This document shows positions 1 to 6,389 of a stretch of DNA of 6,389 nt, in pieces (the stretch's first letter is position 1; every line of letters starts with the position of its first letter). This DNA comes from Flavobacteriia bacterium (GTDB lineage Bacteria; Bacteroidota; Bacteroidia; Flavobacteriales; Flavobacteriaceae). The stretch covers positions 1 to 6,389 of the forward strand of contig DRQI01000087.1 of assembly GCA_011330545.1 (NCBI GenBank). Direction: 5' to 3'. A program made the translations under genes and the position numbers. The notes under the pieces are model-generated. The model searched no databases, was not told the origin of the DNA, and saw nothing but the letters and a program-made list of their open reading frames with translations.

Positions 1-300
1 CTAGCAATACGATAAATGTAGCTACTGTTGACACGACATCGCCCACGGTACCAACTAATCTTGTAGCTGCCAATACTACCCAAACCACTACTGACCTTAC
101 TTGGAATGCGGCTACCGATAATGTGGGAGTTACAGATTATGAAATATTTAAAGACGGCAGTTTAGTAGCTACCGTTACAACAACATCTTATACTGCAACC
201 GGCCTTACAGCGGCTACAACCTATGTTTTTACCATTAAAGCAAAGGATGCTGCCAATAACAGTTCGAATGCAAGCAATGCAGTAAATGTAACTACTTTAA
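1..300 (+). repeat. Tandem FN3 repeat, 270-bp period (one full unit plus the end of the previous one)
   Basis: Bases 1-26 align with bases 271-296 with five mismatches, an offset of exactly 270 bp or 90 codons, the usual size of an FN3 domain. The encoded ends are SNTINVAT and SNAVNVTT. The gene therefore carries at least two FN3 copies in tandem, of which the first is almost entirely outside the window. Confidence 0.75.
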
Positions 301-1616
301 GTAATGGTGGCGGTGGCAATGGCAACGAATTATTCATATCAGAATATGTAGAAGGCTCTTCAAATAATAAAGCCATTGAAATTGCCAACGTTACCGGAAA
401 CACAATAGATTTATCAGCTTACTCATTAAAAAGAAATACAAATGGCGGTGCTTCATGGGGCGCTGGGTTAAATTTATCGGGCCAGTTAATTGACGGAGAT
501 GTATTTGTTATTGCCAATAGTGCTGCCACTGCCACCGTATTAAATGTAGCAGATTTGGCTACCGGTGCAGATGCCATGCTGTTTAATGGCAATGACCCGG
601 TTGGGTTATTTAAAAATAATGTGCTGATAGATATTGTGGGTAATTTTAACGGAGGCTCGGCAAATTTTGCAGCAGATGTTACTTTGAGAAGAATCAATAC
701 CATTACCAATCCGAATACTACATATACAACTTCAGAATGGGATTCTTTTGCTGTCGATACTTTTGGCGGATTGGGGTCGCATACTACATCGGGCGGTGGC
801 ACCGGAGGAGGAACTACCAATATCCTGCTGGCGCATTCTTTTGAAACCGGTTGGGACGGTTGGACAGATGGCGGAGCCGATTGTTACCGGATAAACAGTA
901 GCCGTTCTTTTGATGGCAATTACTCTATCAGAATCAGAGATAATTCAGGTACCGCCTCAGCAATGACTTCAAGTGCCTATGACGTTACCGCCTATGACAA
1001 TTTAGAAGTTACTTTTAACTTTTATAGTTATAGTATGGAATTTAACGAAGATTTTTGGTTGCGTTATTTTGACGGAAGCACTTGGCATACCGTACAGGCA
1101 TTTGCCAGCGGGACAGATTTTAACAATAATGAATTTACCGCCGCTACGGTAAATATTTCATCCTCGGCATATAACTTTCCTGCCAATGCACAATTCAGGT
1201 TTCAATGTGATGCCAGTTCAAATGCCGATCAGATTTACATTGACAATGTAGTTGTAACCGCTACTTCGGGCGTAGCAAAACAATATCGTACCAACAGTAC
1301 CTTTCCATTAGGAAAAGGAGTAGATTTTAATGATACCTTGGTTGAAATAGAAGAAACTTCCTTATATCCTAATCCGGCAAACGGCAATCAGACTGTTTTA
1401 AGGACAGAAATTGATATTGAAGACGAACCTATTGATGTTCAAATAACCATTGTTACAATGCAAGGCCGATTGGTAAAAACAATTCAGTTAAAAGATGTAC
1501 ACAATGAATTTTTTGAACAAGCCCTAGACCTTTCCACTTTAGGGAAAGGCCTTTATTTTATTAATATTAGTACTTCAAAAGGATTCAATGAAACAAAAAA
1601 ATTAGTGGTTAAATAA
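3..1616 (+). CDS. Secreted multidomain protein, 3' part: FN3 - lamin-tail-like domain - beta-sandwich - T9SS sorting domain (5' end outside window)
   Basis: The reading frame is open from the left edge (first full codon at base 3), so 537 C-terminal residues are visible and the ATG at 123 is an internal methionine. Domains in order: the end of one FN3 repeat (to about nt 30); a full FN3 (about nt 30-300); a glycine linker; a lamin-tail-like domain (about nt 327-782), recognised from ELFISEYVEGSSNNKAIEI and the later NGNDPVGLFKN; a second Gly-rich linker; a beta-sandwich, MAM-like module (about nt 819-1262) with GWDGWTDGG and FRFQCDASSNAD; and a type A T9SS sorting domain (about nt 1353-1613) with LYPNPANG, GKGLYFI and terminal KKLVVK. 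The sorting domain implies export across the outer membrane and surface attachment or release. In flavobacteria this tail often follows a catalytic domain such as endonuclease I or a protease; that part lies upstream, so the activity cannot be named. The domain calls are firm; the function is open. Confidence 0.9.
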   Translation, partial: SNTINVATVDTTSPTVPTNLVAANTTQTTTDLTWNAATDNVGVTDYEIFKDGSLVATVTTTSYTATGLTAATTYVFTIKAKDAANNSSNASNAVNVTTLSNGGGGNGNELFISEYVEGSSNNKAIEIANVTGNTIDLSAYSLKRNTNGGASWGAGLNLSGQLIDGDVFVIANSAATATVLNVADLATGADAMLFNGNDPVGLFKNNVLIDIVGNFNGGSANFAADVTLRRINTITNPNTTYTTSEWDSFAVDTFGGLGSHTTSGGGTGGGTTNILLAHSFETGWDGWTDGGADCYRINSSRSFDGNYSIRIRDNSGTASAMTSSAYDVTAYDNLEVTFNFYSYSMEFNEDFWLRYFDGSTWHTVQAFASGTDFNNNEFTAATVNISSSAYNFPANAQFRFQCDASSNADQIYIDNVVVTATSGVAKQYRTNSTFPLGKGVDFNDTLVEIEETSLYPNPANGNQTVLRTEIDIEDEPIDVQITIVTMQGRLVKTIQLKDVHNEFFEQALDLSTLGKGLYFINISTSKGFNETKKLVVK

Positions 1617-1635
1617 TATCCTTTTTTCTCTTGAA

Positions 1636-1683
1636 AAGAGGCTGCCTAAAAAGTAATCCTTTCTAGGCAGCCTCTTATTTTTT
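1636..1683 (+). terminator. Intrinsic (Rho-independent) terminator of the T9SS-secreted protein gene
   Basis: A perfect 13-bp inverted repeat pairs 1636-1648 with 1664-1676. After one A/C mismatch the stem can continue for four more base pairs. A run of six T follows at 1678-1683. It starts 19 bases after the TAA at 1614-1616. The T run lies on the + strand side, so it serves the upstream gene and separates it from the DUF2911 gene. Confidence 0.88.
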
Positions 1684-1803
1684 AACATTTTCAGAAATCA
1701 ACTTTAACAATACTATAACAATAATCTATGTGTTTCGTATGTAACTTGCTAATTATCAAATATCTTCCAAACTAAGATAATTATAAATTTTAACCAAACC
1801 GTC
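1684..1803. other. A/T-rich leader region of the DUF2911 gene
   Basis: These 120 bp between the terminator and the DUF2911 ATG must contain that gene's promoter. A TTG at 1746-1748 could be a -33 element, but no TAnnTTTG follows at the right distance; the nearest, TAAGATAA at 1773-1780, is a poor match. I mark no promoter here. Confidence 0.4.
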
Positions 1804-2919
1804 ATGAAACAACGTATCTTTAAAAAACCTTTGGCACTAATATCTTTTATTGCCATACTCGCATTCAGTGTTACTGTAAATGCACAATTAAACACCCCAC
1901 GCGCGAGCCAACAAGCCACCGTATCACAAACCGTAGGGATTTCAACAATTGAAATAACTTATTCTAGGCCCAGTGTAAAAGGGCGTGAAATTTGGGGGAA
2001 ATTAGTACCATACGGAATGAATAACCTCGGGTTCGGAACCGCCAAAGAATCTCCTTGGCGTGCCGGTGCCAATGAAAATACCATCATTACTTTTTCTGAT
2101 GATGTTACTATAGAAGGACAACCTTTAAAAGCAGGTACCTATGGCTTACACATGGTAATCAAAGAAAATGATGAAGCCGATGTAATCTTTTCTAAAAATG
2201 CCACCGCTTGGGGCAGTTTCTTCTACAATCCTGAAGAAGATGCGTTGAAAGTAACCGTTAAAACACGGCAAATACCACATAAAGAATTGCTGACCTATGA
2301 ATTTATAGAAGTACAGCCCACATCGACAACAGCGGCCTTACAATGGGAGAAAAAAGAAATTCCGTTTAAAATTGGCCTTGCCGTAACCGATATTGTCTTA
2401 GCCGACATCAGAAAAAAATTACAAGGCCAAGCCGGGTTTAACAGGCTCAATTGGGAACAAGCGGCAAATTTTGCTTTAAATAACGGTGGAGATTTGAAGG
2501 AGGCCATGCAGTGGATTGATGCGGCGCGAAACGGACAATTTTTTAGTCAAAAAACATTTGCCAATGCGCAAATAAAAGCAGCAATCTTAAACAAAATGAA
2601 CAAGCAAGAAGAAGGCTTACAACTCATGGATGAATCATTAAACTTGGGCAATATCTTTCAAGTTCACGGATATGGAAGGCAACTCATATCATTAGGATTA
2701 AAAGACAAGGCCCTTGAGGTGTTCAAATGGAACGCAGCACACCATAAAAATACATGGCCGGTAAATTACGGTTTAGCACGGGGCTATTCTGCCTTAGGAA
2801 ATTATAAAGCCGCAATTAAATATATGAAAAAAGCGATGGCCTTAGCTCCTGCAAAGGCTAACAAAGATAGAGTCCAAGCAAACCTGAATAAACTTATAAA
2901 AGGAGAAGATATTAACTAA
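1804..2919 (+). CDS. Exported DUF2911 family protein with helical, TPR-like C-terminal half
   Basis: A complete 371-residue protein. Residues 1-27 form a signal peptide: basic MKQRIFKK, a hydrophobic core, and a probable cleavage after VNA27 before Gln28, so the mature protein is periplasmic or otherwise exported. Residues about 31-168 match DUF2911, a Bacteroidota-rich family of unknown function; recognisable pieces are SRPSVKGREIWG, PWRAGANENT, LKAGTYGLH and NATAWGSFFYNPEEDALKV. Residues about 200-350 are helical with TPR character, clearest at 298-350 (KDKALEVFKWNAAHH, then NYGLARGYSALGNYKAAIKYMKKAMALAP). The ATG at 1804 is chosen because the signal peptide follows it directly. The upstream sequence is A/T-rich without a Shine-Dalgarno match, which is normal in this phylum. 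It is flanked by a terminator upstream and a convergent gene downstream, so it is probably monocistronic. Family and export are well supported; the molecular role is unknown. Confidence 0.9.
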   Translation: MKQRIFKKPLALISFIAILAFSVTVNAQLNTPRASQQATVSQTVGISTIEITYSRPSVKGREIWGKLVPYGMNNLGFGTAKESPWRAGANENTIITFSDDVTIEGQPLKAGTYGLHMVIKENDEADVIFSKNATAWGSFFYNPEEDALKVTVKTRQIPHKELLTYEFIEVQPTSTTAALQWEKKEIPFKIGLAVTDIVLADIRKKLQGQAGFNRLNWEQAANFALNNGGDLKEAMQWIDAARNGQFFSQKTFANAQIKAAILNKMNKQEEGLQLMDESLNLGNIFQVHGYGRQLISLGLKDKALEVFKWNAAHHKNTWPVNYGLARGYSALGNYKAAIKYMKKAMALAPAKANKDRVQANLNKLIKGEDIN

Positions 2920-3024
2920 TAAAAGAGTAACCCATACCTGCCGCATGTATTTTCTTGGCGGTAGGTAAGGTTATATCAAACCTTCCTATCCACCTAATCA
3001 AAACGGGAAGGAAGATTAGAAAGA
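2920..3024. other. Convergent intergenic gap rich in short inverted repeats
   Basis: This 105-bp gap separates the DUF2911 gene (+) from recG (-) and encodes nothing I can support. Besides the 2935-2967 hairpin it contains AAGGTT/AACCTT (2967-2972 with 2979-2984), CCTTCC/GGAAGG (2981-2986 with 3006-3011) and CTAATC/GATTAG (2994-2999 with 3014-3019). Some of these overlap and would compete. They may together end transcription from both sides, but no poly-T tract is present. Confidence 0.45.
2935..2967. terminator. Hairpin in convergent gap; possible weak or Rho-assisted terminator
   Basis: TACCTGCCGC (2935-2944) pairs with GCGGTAGGTA (2958-2967) as a 10-bp stem with one G-T wobble and a 13-base loop. 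It starts 16 bases after the DUF2911 stop codon and 58 bases beyond the recG stop on the other strand. Neither side is followed by a proper T run, so a classical intrinsic terminator is not shown. It could instead be an RNA 3'-end stabiliser or a decayed repeat element. Confidence 0.35.
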
Positions 3025-5157
3025 TTAACTAATATTAGCCCAAATAGCCCTGTTTTTAGTAATTTGACGATATGTTTTCTTTATATTTTTATTTGCTGTA
3101 TTTTCTAAATTAGGGTCTTTATACAATACTTCAATGGCCAACTCACGGGCACGTTTTAAAATAGGGGCATCTTTAATAATATCTGCTATCCGCAAATTCA
3201 ATACGCCACTTTGTTGTGTGCCCATCAAATCGCCGGGGCCTCGCAATTTCAAATCTACTTCGGCAATTTCAAATCCGTCATTGGTATTTACCATCGTTTC
3301 CAATCGGATTTTGGCATCAGCGGTCAATTTAAAACTTGTCATTAAAATACAATAGCTCTGTTCTGCGCCACGGCCAACCCTACCGCGCAATTGGTGTAAT
3401 TGCGATAATCCGAAACGCTCGGCACTTTCTATTACCATCACACTGGCATTTCGTATGTTAACACCTACTTCAATTACAGTGGTGGCTACCATAATCTGGG
3501 TTTCTCCTTTTAAAAACCTGTTCATTTCAAATTCTTTGTCTGCTCCTTTCATTTTTCCGTGTACGATACTTATTTGATAGTCGGGTTTCGGAAACTCTCG
3601 CGTAATACTGTCATAACCATCCATCAAATCTTTAAAATCGAGTTTTTGAGATTCTTCTATCAAGGGGTATACTACATAAACCTGCCTTCCTTTGGCAATT
3701 TCTTCTTTCATAAATTTAAAGACACTCAAGCGGTTACTGTCATAGCGATGTGCCGTGATAATTTGTTTCCGGCCGGGTGGCAACTCATCAATGACCGAAA
3801 TATCTAAATCGCCATAGACACTCATAGCCAATGTACGCGGTATAGGCGTTGCCGTCATTACTAGAATATGTGGTGGAATTGCTTTTTTTAATTCGCCGTC
3901 AGGCCGGCTCCCCTTCATCCACATCTTAGCACGTTGTGCTACACCAAACCGATGTTGCTCGTCAATAATTGCCAATCCTAAATTTTTAAATTGCACTTTA
4001 TCTTCTAACAACGCATGGGTACCTATTAAAATATGCAAACTTCCGTTTTCCAAACGTTCATGAATTTCCTTTCGCTTTTTTGTTTTTACAGAACCTGTTA
4101 ACAAATCAATGTGTATATCCAATCCGTGTAACAAGGCCAAAATAGCATTGTAATGTTGTGTGGCTAAAATTTCTGTAGGCGCAATCAAAGCTGCCTGAAA
4201 GCCATTATCCAAGGCCATCAACATAGTGAGCAATGCAACAATGGTTTTACCCGAACCGACATCGCCTTGCAATAATCGGTTCATTTGGGCACCCGATTTT
4301 ACATCTTTGCGGATTTCCTTTAATACTCTTTTTTGGGCATTGGTGAGTTCAAAAGGAATATTATTATTATAAAATTTATTGAAATAGCTACCTACTTTTT
4401 CAAAGACATTCCCTTTAATTTTCGACTTGTGAATCAGTTTTTTTCTGATAAGCTGAAGTTGAATAAAAAAGAGTTCTTCAAATTTTAAACGCTGTTGTGC
4501 TTTTGTCAACAACTGCTGATTCTTAGGAAAATGAATATTCAATAAGGCTTCACTTTTCGATATTAACTGTAATTTATCAAGCAATTCTTTAGAAAGTGTT
4601 TCTTCAAAAGTAGTGTTCACAGCAACAAATAAATGCTTCATCATCTTTACAATCGCCTTATTTGTAACTCCTTTATTCGTTAGGTTTTCGGTAGAAGGAT
4701 ATACCGGCTGCATAGTTGTTTGCAAGCCTTTTTTATATTCTGTAACCAATTCTAAATCAGGGTGAGGCATGTTAAATTGGCCATGAAACCAATTGACTCT
4801 GCCAAAGGCTACATACGGCGTATTAACTTTTAAATTTTCTTTAATCCACTTGGCGCCTCGAAACCAAACCAATTCCATTGTACCGGTTTTATCGGTAAAA
4901 GTGGCTACCAACCGAGTGCCTCTTTTTTGCTGTACTGTTTTTAACTCCGTAATTTTTCCGATTACCTGAACCTCAGAAGCATTTTGCTGCAGTTGTTTTA
5001 TGGTAAGGAACTGCGTTCGGTCAATATAGCGGTTCGGAAAAAAATTGGCCAAATCTGCTAGCGTCCGTATGCCGAGTTCTTTGCGGAGCAGGTCAGCGCG
5101 AGCCGGGCCAACGCCCTTTAAATATTCGATAGAAGTATGTAAATATGTGCTTGACAA
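3025..5157 (-). CDS. recG: ATP-dependent DNA helicase RecG
   Basis: A 710-residue protein, full length for RecG. RecG remodels stalled replication forks and branched recombination intermediates in the cytoplasm using ATP. Residues 10-46 (EYLKGVGPARADLL onward) form the N-terminal helical region, followed by the OB-fold wedge domain (about 60-145). The superfamily 2 motor is intact: AQKR (274-277), Walker A GDVGSGKT (298-305), APTEILATQH (326-335), IGTHALLED (378-386), DEQH box (399-402), TATPIPRTLAM (435-445), DELPPGR (457-463), ATTVIEVGVNI (558-568) and QLRGRVGRG (589-597). The RecG C-terminal signature follows with GFEIAEVDLKLRGPGDLMG (628-646). The start is TTG at 5157-5155: the frame has no ATG back to an in-frame stop at 5187-5185, the next methionine is residue 94, and MSSTYLHTSIEYLKGVGP fits RecG N-termini as I recall them. 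It is convergent with the DUF2911 gene and divergent from the TPR gene, so probably transcribed alone. Confidence 0.98.
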   Translation of the reverse strand: MSSTYLHTSIEYLKGVGPARADLLRKELGIRTLADLANFFPNRYIDRTQFLTIKQLQQNASEVQVIGKITELKTVQQKRGTRLVATFTDKTGTMELVWFRGAKWIKENLKVNTPYVAFGRVNWFHGQFNMPHPDLELVTEYKKGLQTTMQPVYPSTENLTNKGVTNKAIVKMMKHLFVAVNTTFEETLSKELLDKLQLISKSEALLNIHFPKNQQLLTKAQQRLKFEELFFIQLQLIRKKLIHKSKIKGNVFEKVGSYFNKFYNNNIPFELTNAQKRVLKEIRKDVKSGAQMNRLLQGDVGSGKTIVALLTMLMALDNGFQAALIAPTEILATQHYNAILALLHGLDIHIDLLTGSVKTKKRKEIHERLENGSLHILIGTHALLEDKVQFKNLGLAIIDEQHRFGVAQRAKMWMKGSRPDGELKKAIPPHILVMTATPIPRTLAMSVYGDLDISVIDELPPGRKQIITAHRYDSNRLSVFKFMKEEIAKGRQVYVVYPLIEESQKLDFKDLMDGYDSITREFPKPDYQISIVHGKMKGADKEFEMNRFLKGETQIMVATTVIEVGVNIRNASVMVIESAERFGLSQLHQLRGRVGRGAEQSYCILMTSFKLTADAKIRLETMVNTNDGFEIAEVDLKLRGPGDLMGTQQSGVLNLRIADIIKDAPILKRARELAIEVLYKDPNLENTANKNIKKTYRQITKNRAIWANIS

Positions 5158-5230
5158 AAGGCCAATTATTTTATGACGAAGATACTAATTTGGAAACTGA
5201 AACCAAATTGAGATTCTCGTGATATTTGCA

Positions 5231-5238
5231 CAAACATA
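5231..5238 (-). promoter_or_regulatory. Candidate recG -7 promoter element (TAnnTTTG)
   Basis: Read on the minus strand, 5238-5231 is TATGTTTG, an exact match to the Bacteroidota -7 consensus TAnnTTTG. Transcription would start near 5225 and leave a leader of roughly 70 bases before the TTG start of recG. A -33 TTG is not found at the expected spacing, so the call rests on one short motif and could be chance. Confidence 0.35.
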
Positions 5239-5278
5239 TTGAGATTAACTATGAAGTAGAAAGGTGGCGAATTCTTTT

Positions 5279-5292
5279 GCCGGCATGCCGGC
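5279..5292. repeat. Perfect 14-bp GC-rich palindrome
   Basis: GCCGGCATGCCGGC is its own reverse complement and has 12 G/C of 14, standing out sharply against the A/T-rich flanks. It sits 121 bp upstream of the recG start and 190 bp upstream of the TPR gene start. It may be an operator for a dimeric regulator or a copy of a dispersed palindromic repeat. There is no T run on either side, so a terminator is unlikely. Confidence 0.6.
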
Positions 5293-5439
5293 CGTAACAG
5301 AAAATTTCAATGCATTTTCCAAAACCATAATATAATACCAATAAAACAATCCATAGTCATTAAAATATAGTATATTTACCTGATTCTCATTATATAGCAT
5401 CCCGAAACTATATAAAAATTCATACTTTATTTCTAACCA

Positions 5440-5457
5440 TTCCGGTTGATACCGGAA
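5440..5457 (+). promoter_or_regulatory. Small hairpin shortly before the TPR gene start
   Basis: TTCCGGT (5440-5446) and ACCGGAA (5451-5457) form a perfect 7-bp stem around a TGAT loop, 25 bases before the ATG at 5483. In the mRNA it would fold just upstream of the ribosome landing site. As DNA it could equally be an operator half-site pair. No function is shown by the sequence. Confidence 0.4.
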
Positions 5458-5473
5458 CCAACTAACCAACTAA
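5458..5473 (+). repeat. Tandem CCAACTAA x2 directly after the hairpin
   Basis: CCAACTAA occurs at 5458-5465 and again at 5466-5473 with no spacer, immediately after the hairpin and ending 9 bases before the ATG at 5483. It occupies the place of a ribosome-binding site but has no Shine-Dalgarno character. It may be chance or an unstructured leader segment. Confidence 0.5.
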
Positions 5474-5482
5474 TTACAATTT

Positions 5483-6389
5483 ATGAAAACCAAGTTAAGC
5501 ATTATTGCCACTGCAACCGTATTAGTATTAACAGTTTATTTTATAAGTTTAAAACTAACCGCAAACCAAGTAAATTCGCCGCCGAAAATCGCTTTGAATT
5601 TTATTAAATGTACCTCGGCAAAATTTTTATTATCAGGTATTGATACTACCAAGCAAATTTCCCCGTTATTTGAAAATTTAGGGAATCACACCTTTACAAT
5701 TAACACCACCCGTAAAATGGCACAAACCTTCTTTGATCAAGGATTACGGTTAACCTATGCTTTTAATCATGCAGAGGCGCACCGGTCGTTTATGGAAGCA
5801 TCGCGTTTAGACCCCAATGCGGCGATGAGTTATTGGGGGCAAGCCTACGTGTTAGGGCCAAATATCAATGATACTTTTCCTGATGATGAGCGCAAGAAAA
5901 AAGCATTCGAAGCCATCAGAAAGGCAGCCCGATTGGCATCAAACCCTAAAGAGCAGGCCTTGATTAAAGCCTTGGCAAAAAGATATAGTAATGACTTGAC
6001 AAAAGATATCGCCGAATTGAATAAGTCTTATATGAAAGCAATGGCTAAAGTTGCCGAAAAATACCCGCAAGACGCAGATATTCTAACGCTATATGCCGCC
6101 GCTGTAATGAATACCGTTCCGTGGAATTATTGGGATAAAAATGGAAATCCATCTCCCAATATCAAAGAAGCCAAAGCAGCATTAGAAAGAGCCATGAATA
6201 TAAATCCAAATCATCCCGGAGCACATCATTACTACATACACATGGTAGAATTACCCAAACCCGATCTCGCTGTTGCCAGTGCAGACAAATTAGGCGGTTT
6301 AATGCCCGGAGCAGGGCATATTGTTCACATGCCATCGCACATATACATTCGTGTAGGACGATATAAAGATGCCGTTTCTGTAAATCAAA
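5483..6389 (+). CDS. Exported or membrane-anchored TPR protein with His-rich conserved block, 5' part (3' end outside window)
   Basis: The frame runs from ATG 5483 to the right edge without a stop, giving 302 residues. Residues 5-23 are hydrophobic after MKTK, so the protein is exported or anchored in the inner membrane; there is no lipobox cysteine. Helical TPR-like repeats start near residue 79: FDQGLRLTYAFNHAEAHRSF (84-103), then SRLDPNAAMSYWGQAYVLGP, a second pair around 139-170, a third about 180-212, and AALERAMNINPNHPGAHHYY (232-251). A distinctive block follows: HHYYIHMVE (248-256) and PGAGHIVHMPSHIYIRVGRY (275-294). This pattern belongs to a family of long TPR proteins, often near 600 residues as I remember them, whose biochemical role I do not know. 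The ATG is preferred because the hydrophobic segment follows at once. The gene is divergent from recG. Reality of the gene is near certain; function is open. Confidence 0.92.
   Translation, partial: MKTKLSIIATATVLVLTVYFISLKLTANQVNSPPKIALNFIKCTSAKFLLSGIDTTKQISPLFENLGNHTFTINTTRKMAQTFFDQGLRLTYAFNHAEAHRSFMEASRLDPNAAMSYWGQAYVLGPNINDTFPDDERKKKAFEAIRKAARLASNPKEQALIKALAKRYSNDLTKDIAELNKSYMKAMAKVAEKYPQDADILTLYAAAVMNTVPWNYWDKNGNPSPNIKEAKAALERAMNINPNHPGAHHYYIHMVELPKPDLAVASADKLGGLMPGAGHIVHMPSHIYIRVGRYKDAVSVNQ

Larger units (their letters stand above)
5158..5482. other. Divergent promoter region between recG and the TPR protein gene
   Basis: These 325 bp lie between two divergent starts and must carry both promoters. 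Seen here: the candidate recG -7 element (5231-5238), a GC-rich palindrome (5279-5292), a strongly A/T-rich stretch (about 5300-5440), a hairpin (5440-5457) and a tandem 8-mer (5458-5473). For the + strand gene, TATATTTA at 5371-5378 is a one-mismatch fit to TAnnTTTG about 105 bases before the ATG, with no -33 TTG, so it is only a weak candidate. I see no convincing gene or structured RNA. Confidence 0.55.

Noticed and set aside
123..125. ATG at 123 as the true start of the secreted protein
   Set aside because: It lies in the middle of an FN3 domain and the frame is open to the left edge with FN3 sequence before it.
419..820. A 133-codon minus-strand open frame opposite the secreted protein gene (and a shorter one at 221-403)
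   Set aside because: Both lie wholly inside the well-supported FN3/lamin-tail coding region. Their proline- and valine-rich sequence is the antisense of Gly- and Asn-rich codons.
3134..3807. Plus-strand open frames opposite recG (3134-3355 and 3559-3807), and a minus-strand one inside the DUF2911 gene (2295-2507)
   Set aside because: Each is antisense to conserved coding sequence and has no recognisable domain of its own.
5285..5335. A 16-codon + strand frame beginning in the palindrome (MPAVTENF onward)
   Set aside because: Too short, with no supporting signal; the ATG arises only from the palindrome centre.
5245..5469. A 74-codon minus-strand open frame starting with TTG in the recG/TPR gap
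   Set aside because: It overlaps the region that must hold the TPR gene promoter and leader, has a Tyr/Phe/Asn-rich composition typical of translated A/T-rich DNA, and shows no domain or initiation signal I recognise.
1..6389. CRISPR arrays, tRNA or rRNA genes, riboswitches, insertion sequences, or a defence or toxin-antitoxin cassette
   Set aside because: No spaced direct repeats, tRNA-like cloverleaf, transposase, terminal inverted repeats or effector domains could be found by reading both strands.

Overview
The window looks like chromosomal DNA of a Bacteroidota member, most likely a flavobacterium-type marine or environmental species. The evidence is a gene ending in a type IX secretion system (T9SS) C-terminal sorting domain, AT-rich DNA, no Shine-Dalgarno-like sequence ahead of the genes, a Bacteroidota-type -7 element (TAnnTTTG), a DUF2911 protein and a RecG whose N-terminus resembles Flavobacteriia homologues as I remember them.

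Layout from left to right. Positions 1-1616 (+) hold the 3' part of a large secreted multidomain protein: end of one fibronectin III (FN3) repeat, a complete FN3, a lamin-tail-like domain, a beta-sandwich module and the T9SS sorting tail. A strong intrinsic terminator follows (1636-1683). At 1804-2919 (+) is an exported DUF2911 protein with a helical, TPR-like C-terminal half. A 105-bp convergent gap full of short inverted repeats separates it from recG (3025-5157, -), the branched-DNA helicase, which is complete and begins with TTG. A 325-bp divergent gap (5158-5482) holds a GC-rich perfect palindrome, a candidate recG -7 element, a small hairpin and a tandem 8-bp repeat. The + strand gene starting at 5483 runs off the right edge; it encodes an N-terminally anchored or exported TPR protein with a histidine-rich conserved block.

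Functionally the genes look independent rather than one operon. Three encode exported or envelope proteins and recG is a housekeeping repair gene between them. I see no mobile element, CRISPR array, tRNA, rRNA or defence cassette. No clearly new multi-gene system is visible. The points most worth a second look are the histidine-rich TPR family, the DUF2911-TPR architecture, and the palindromic elements in the two gaps flanking recG.
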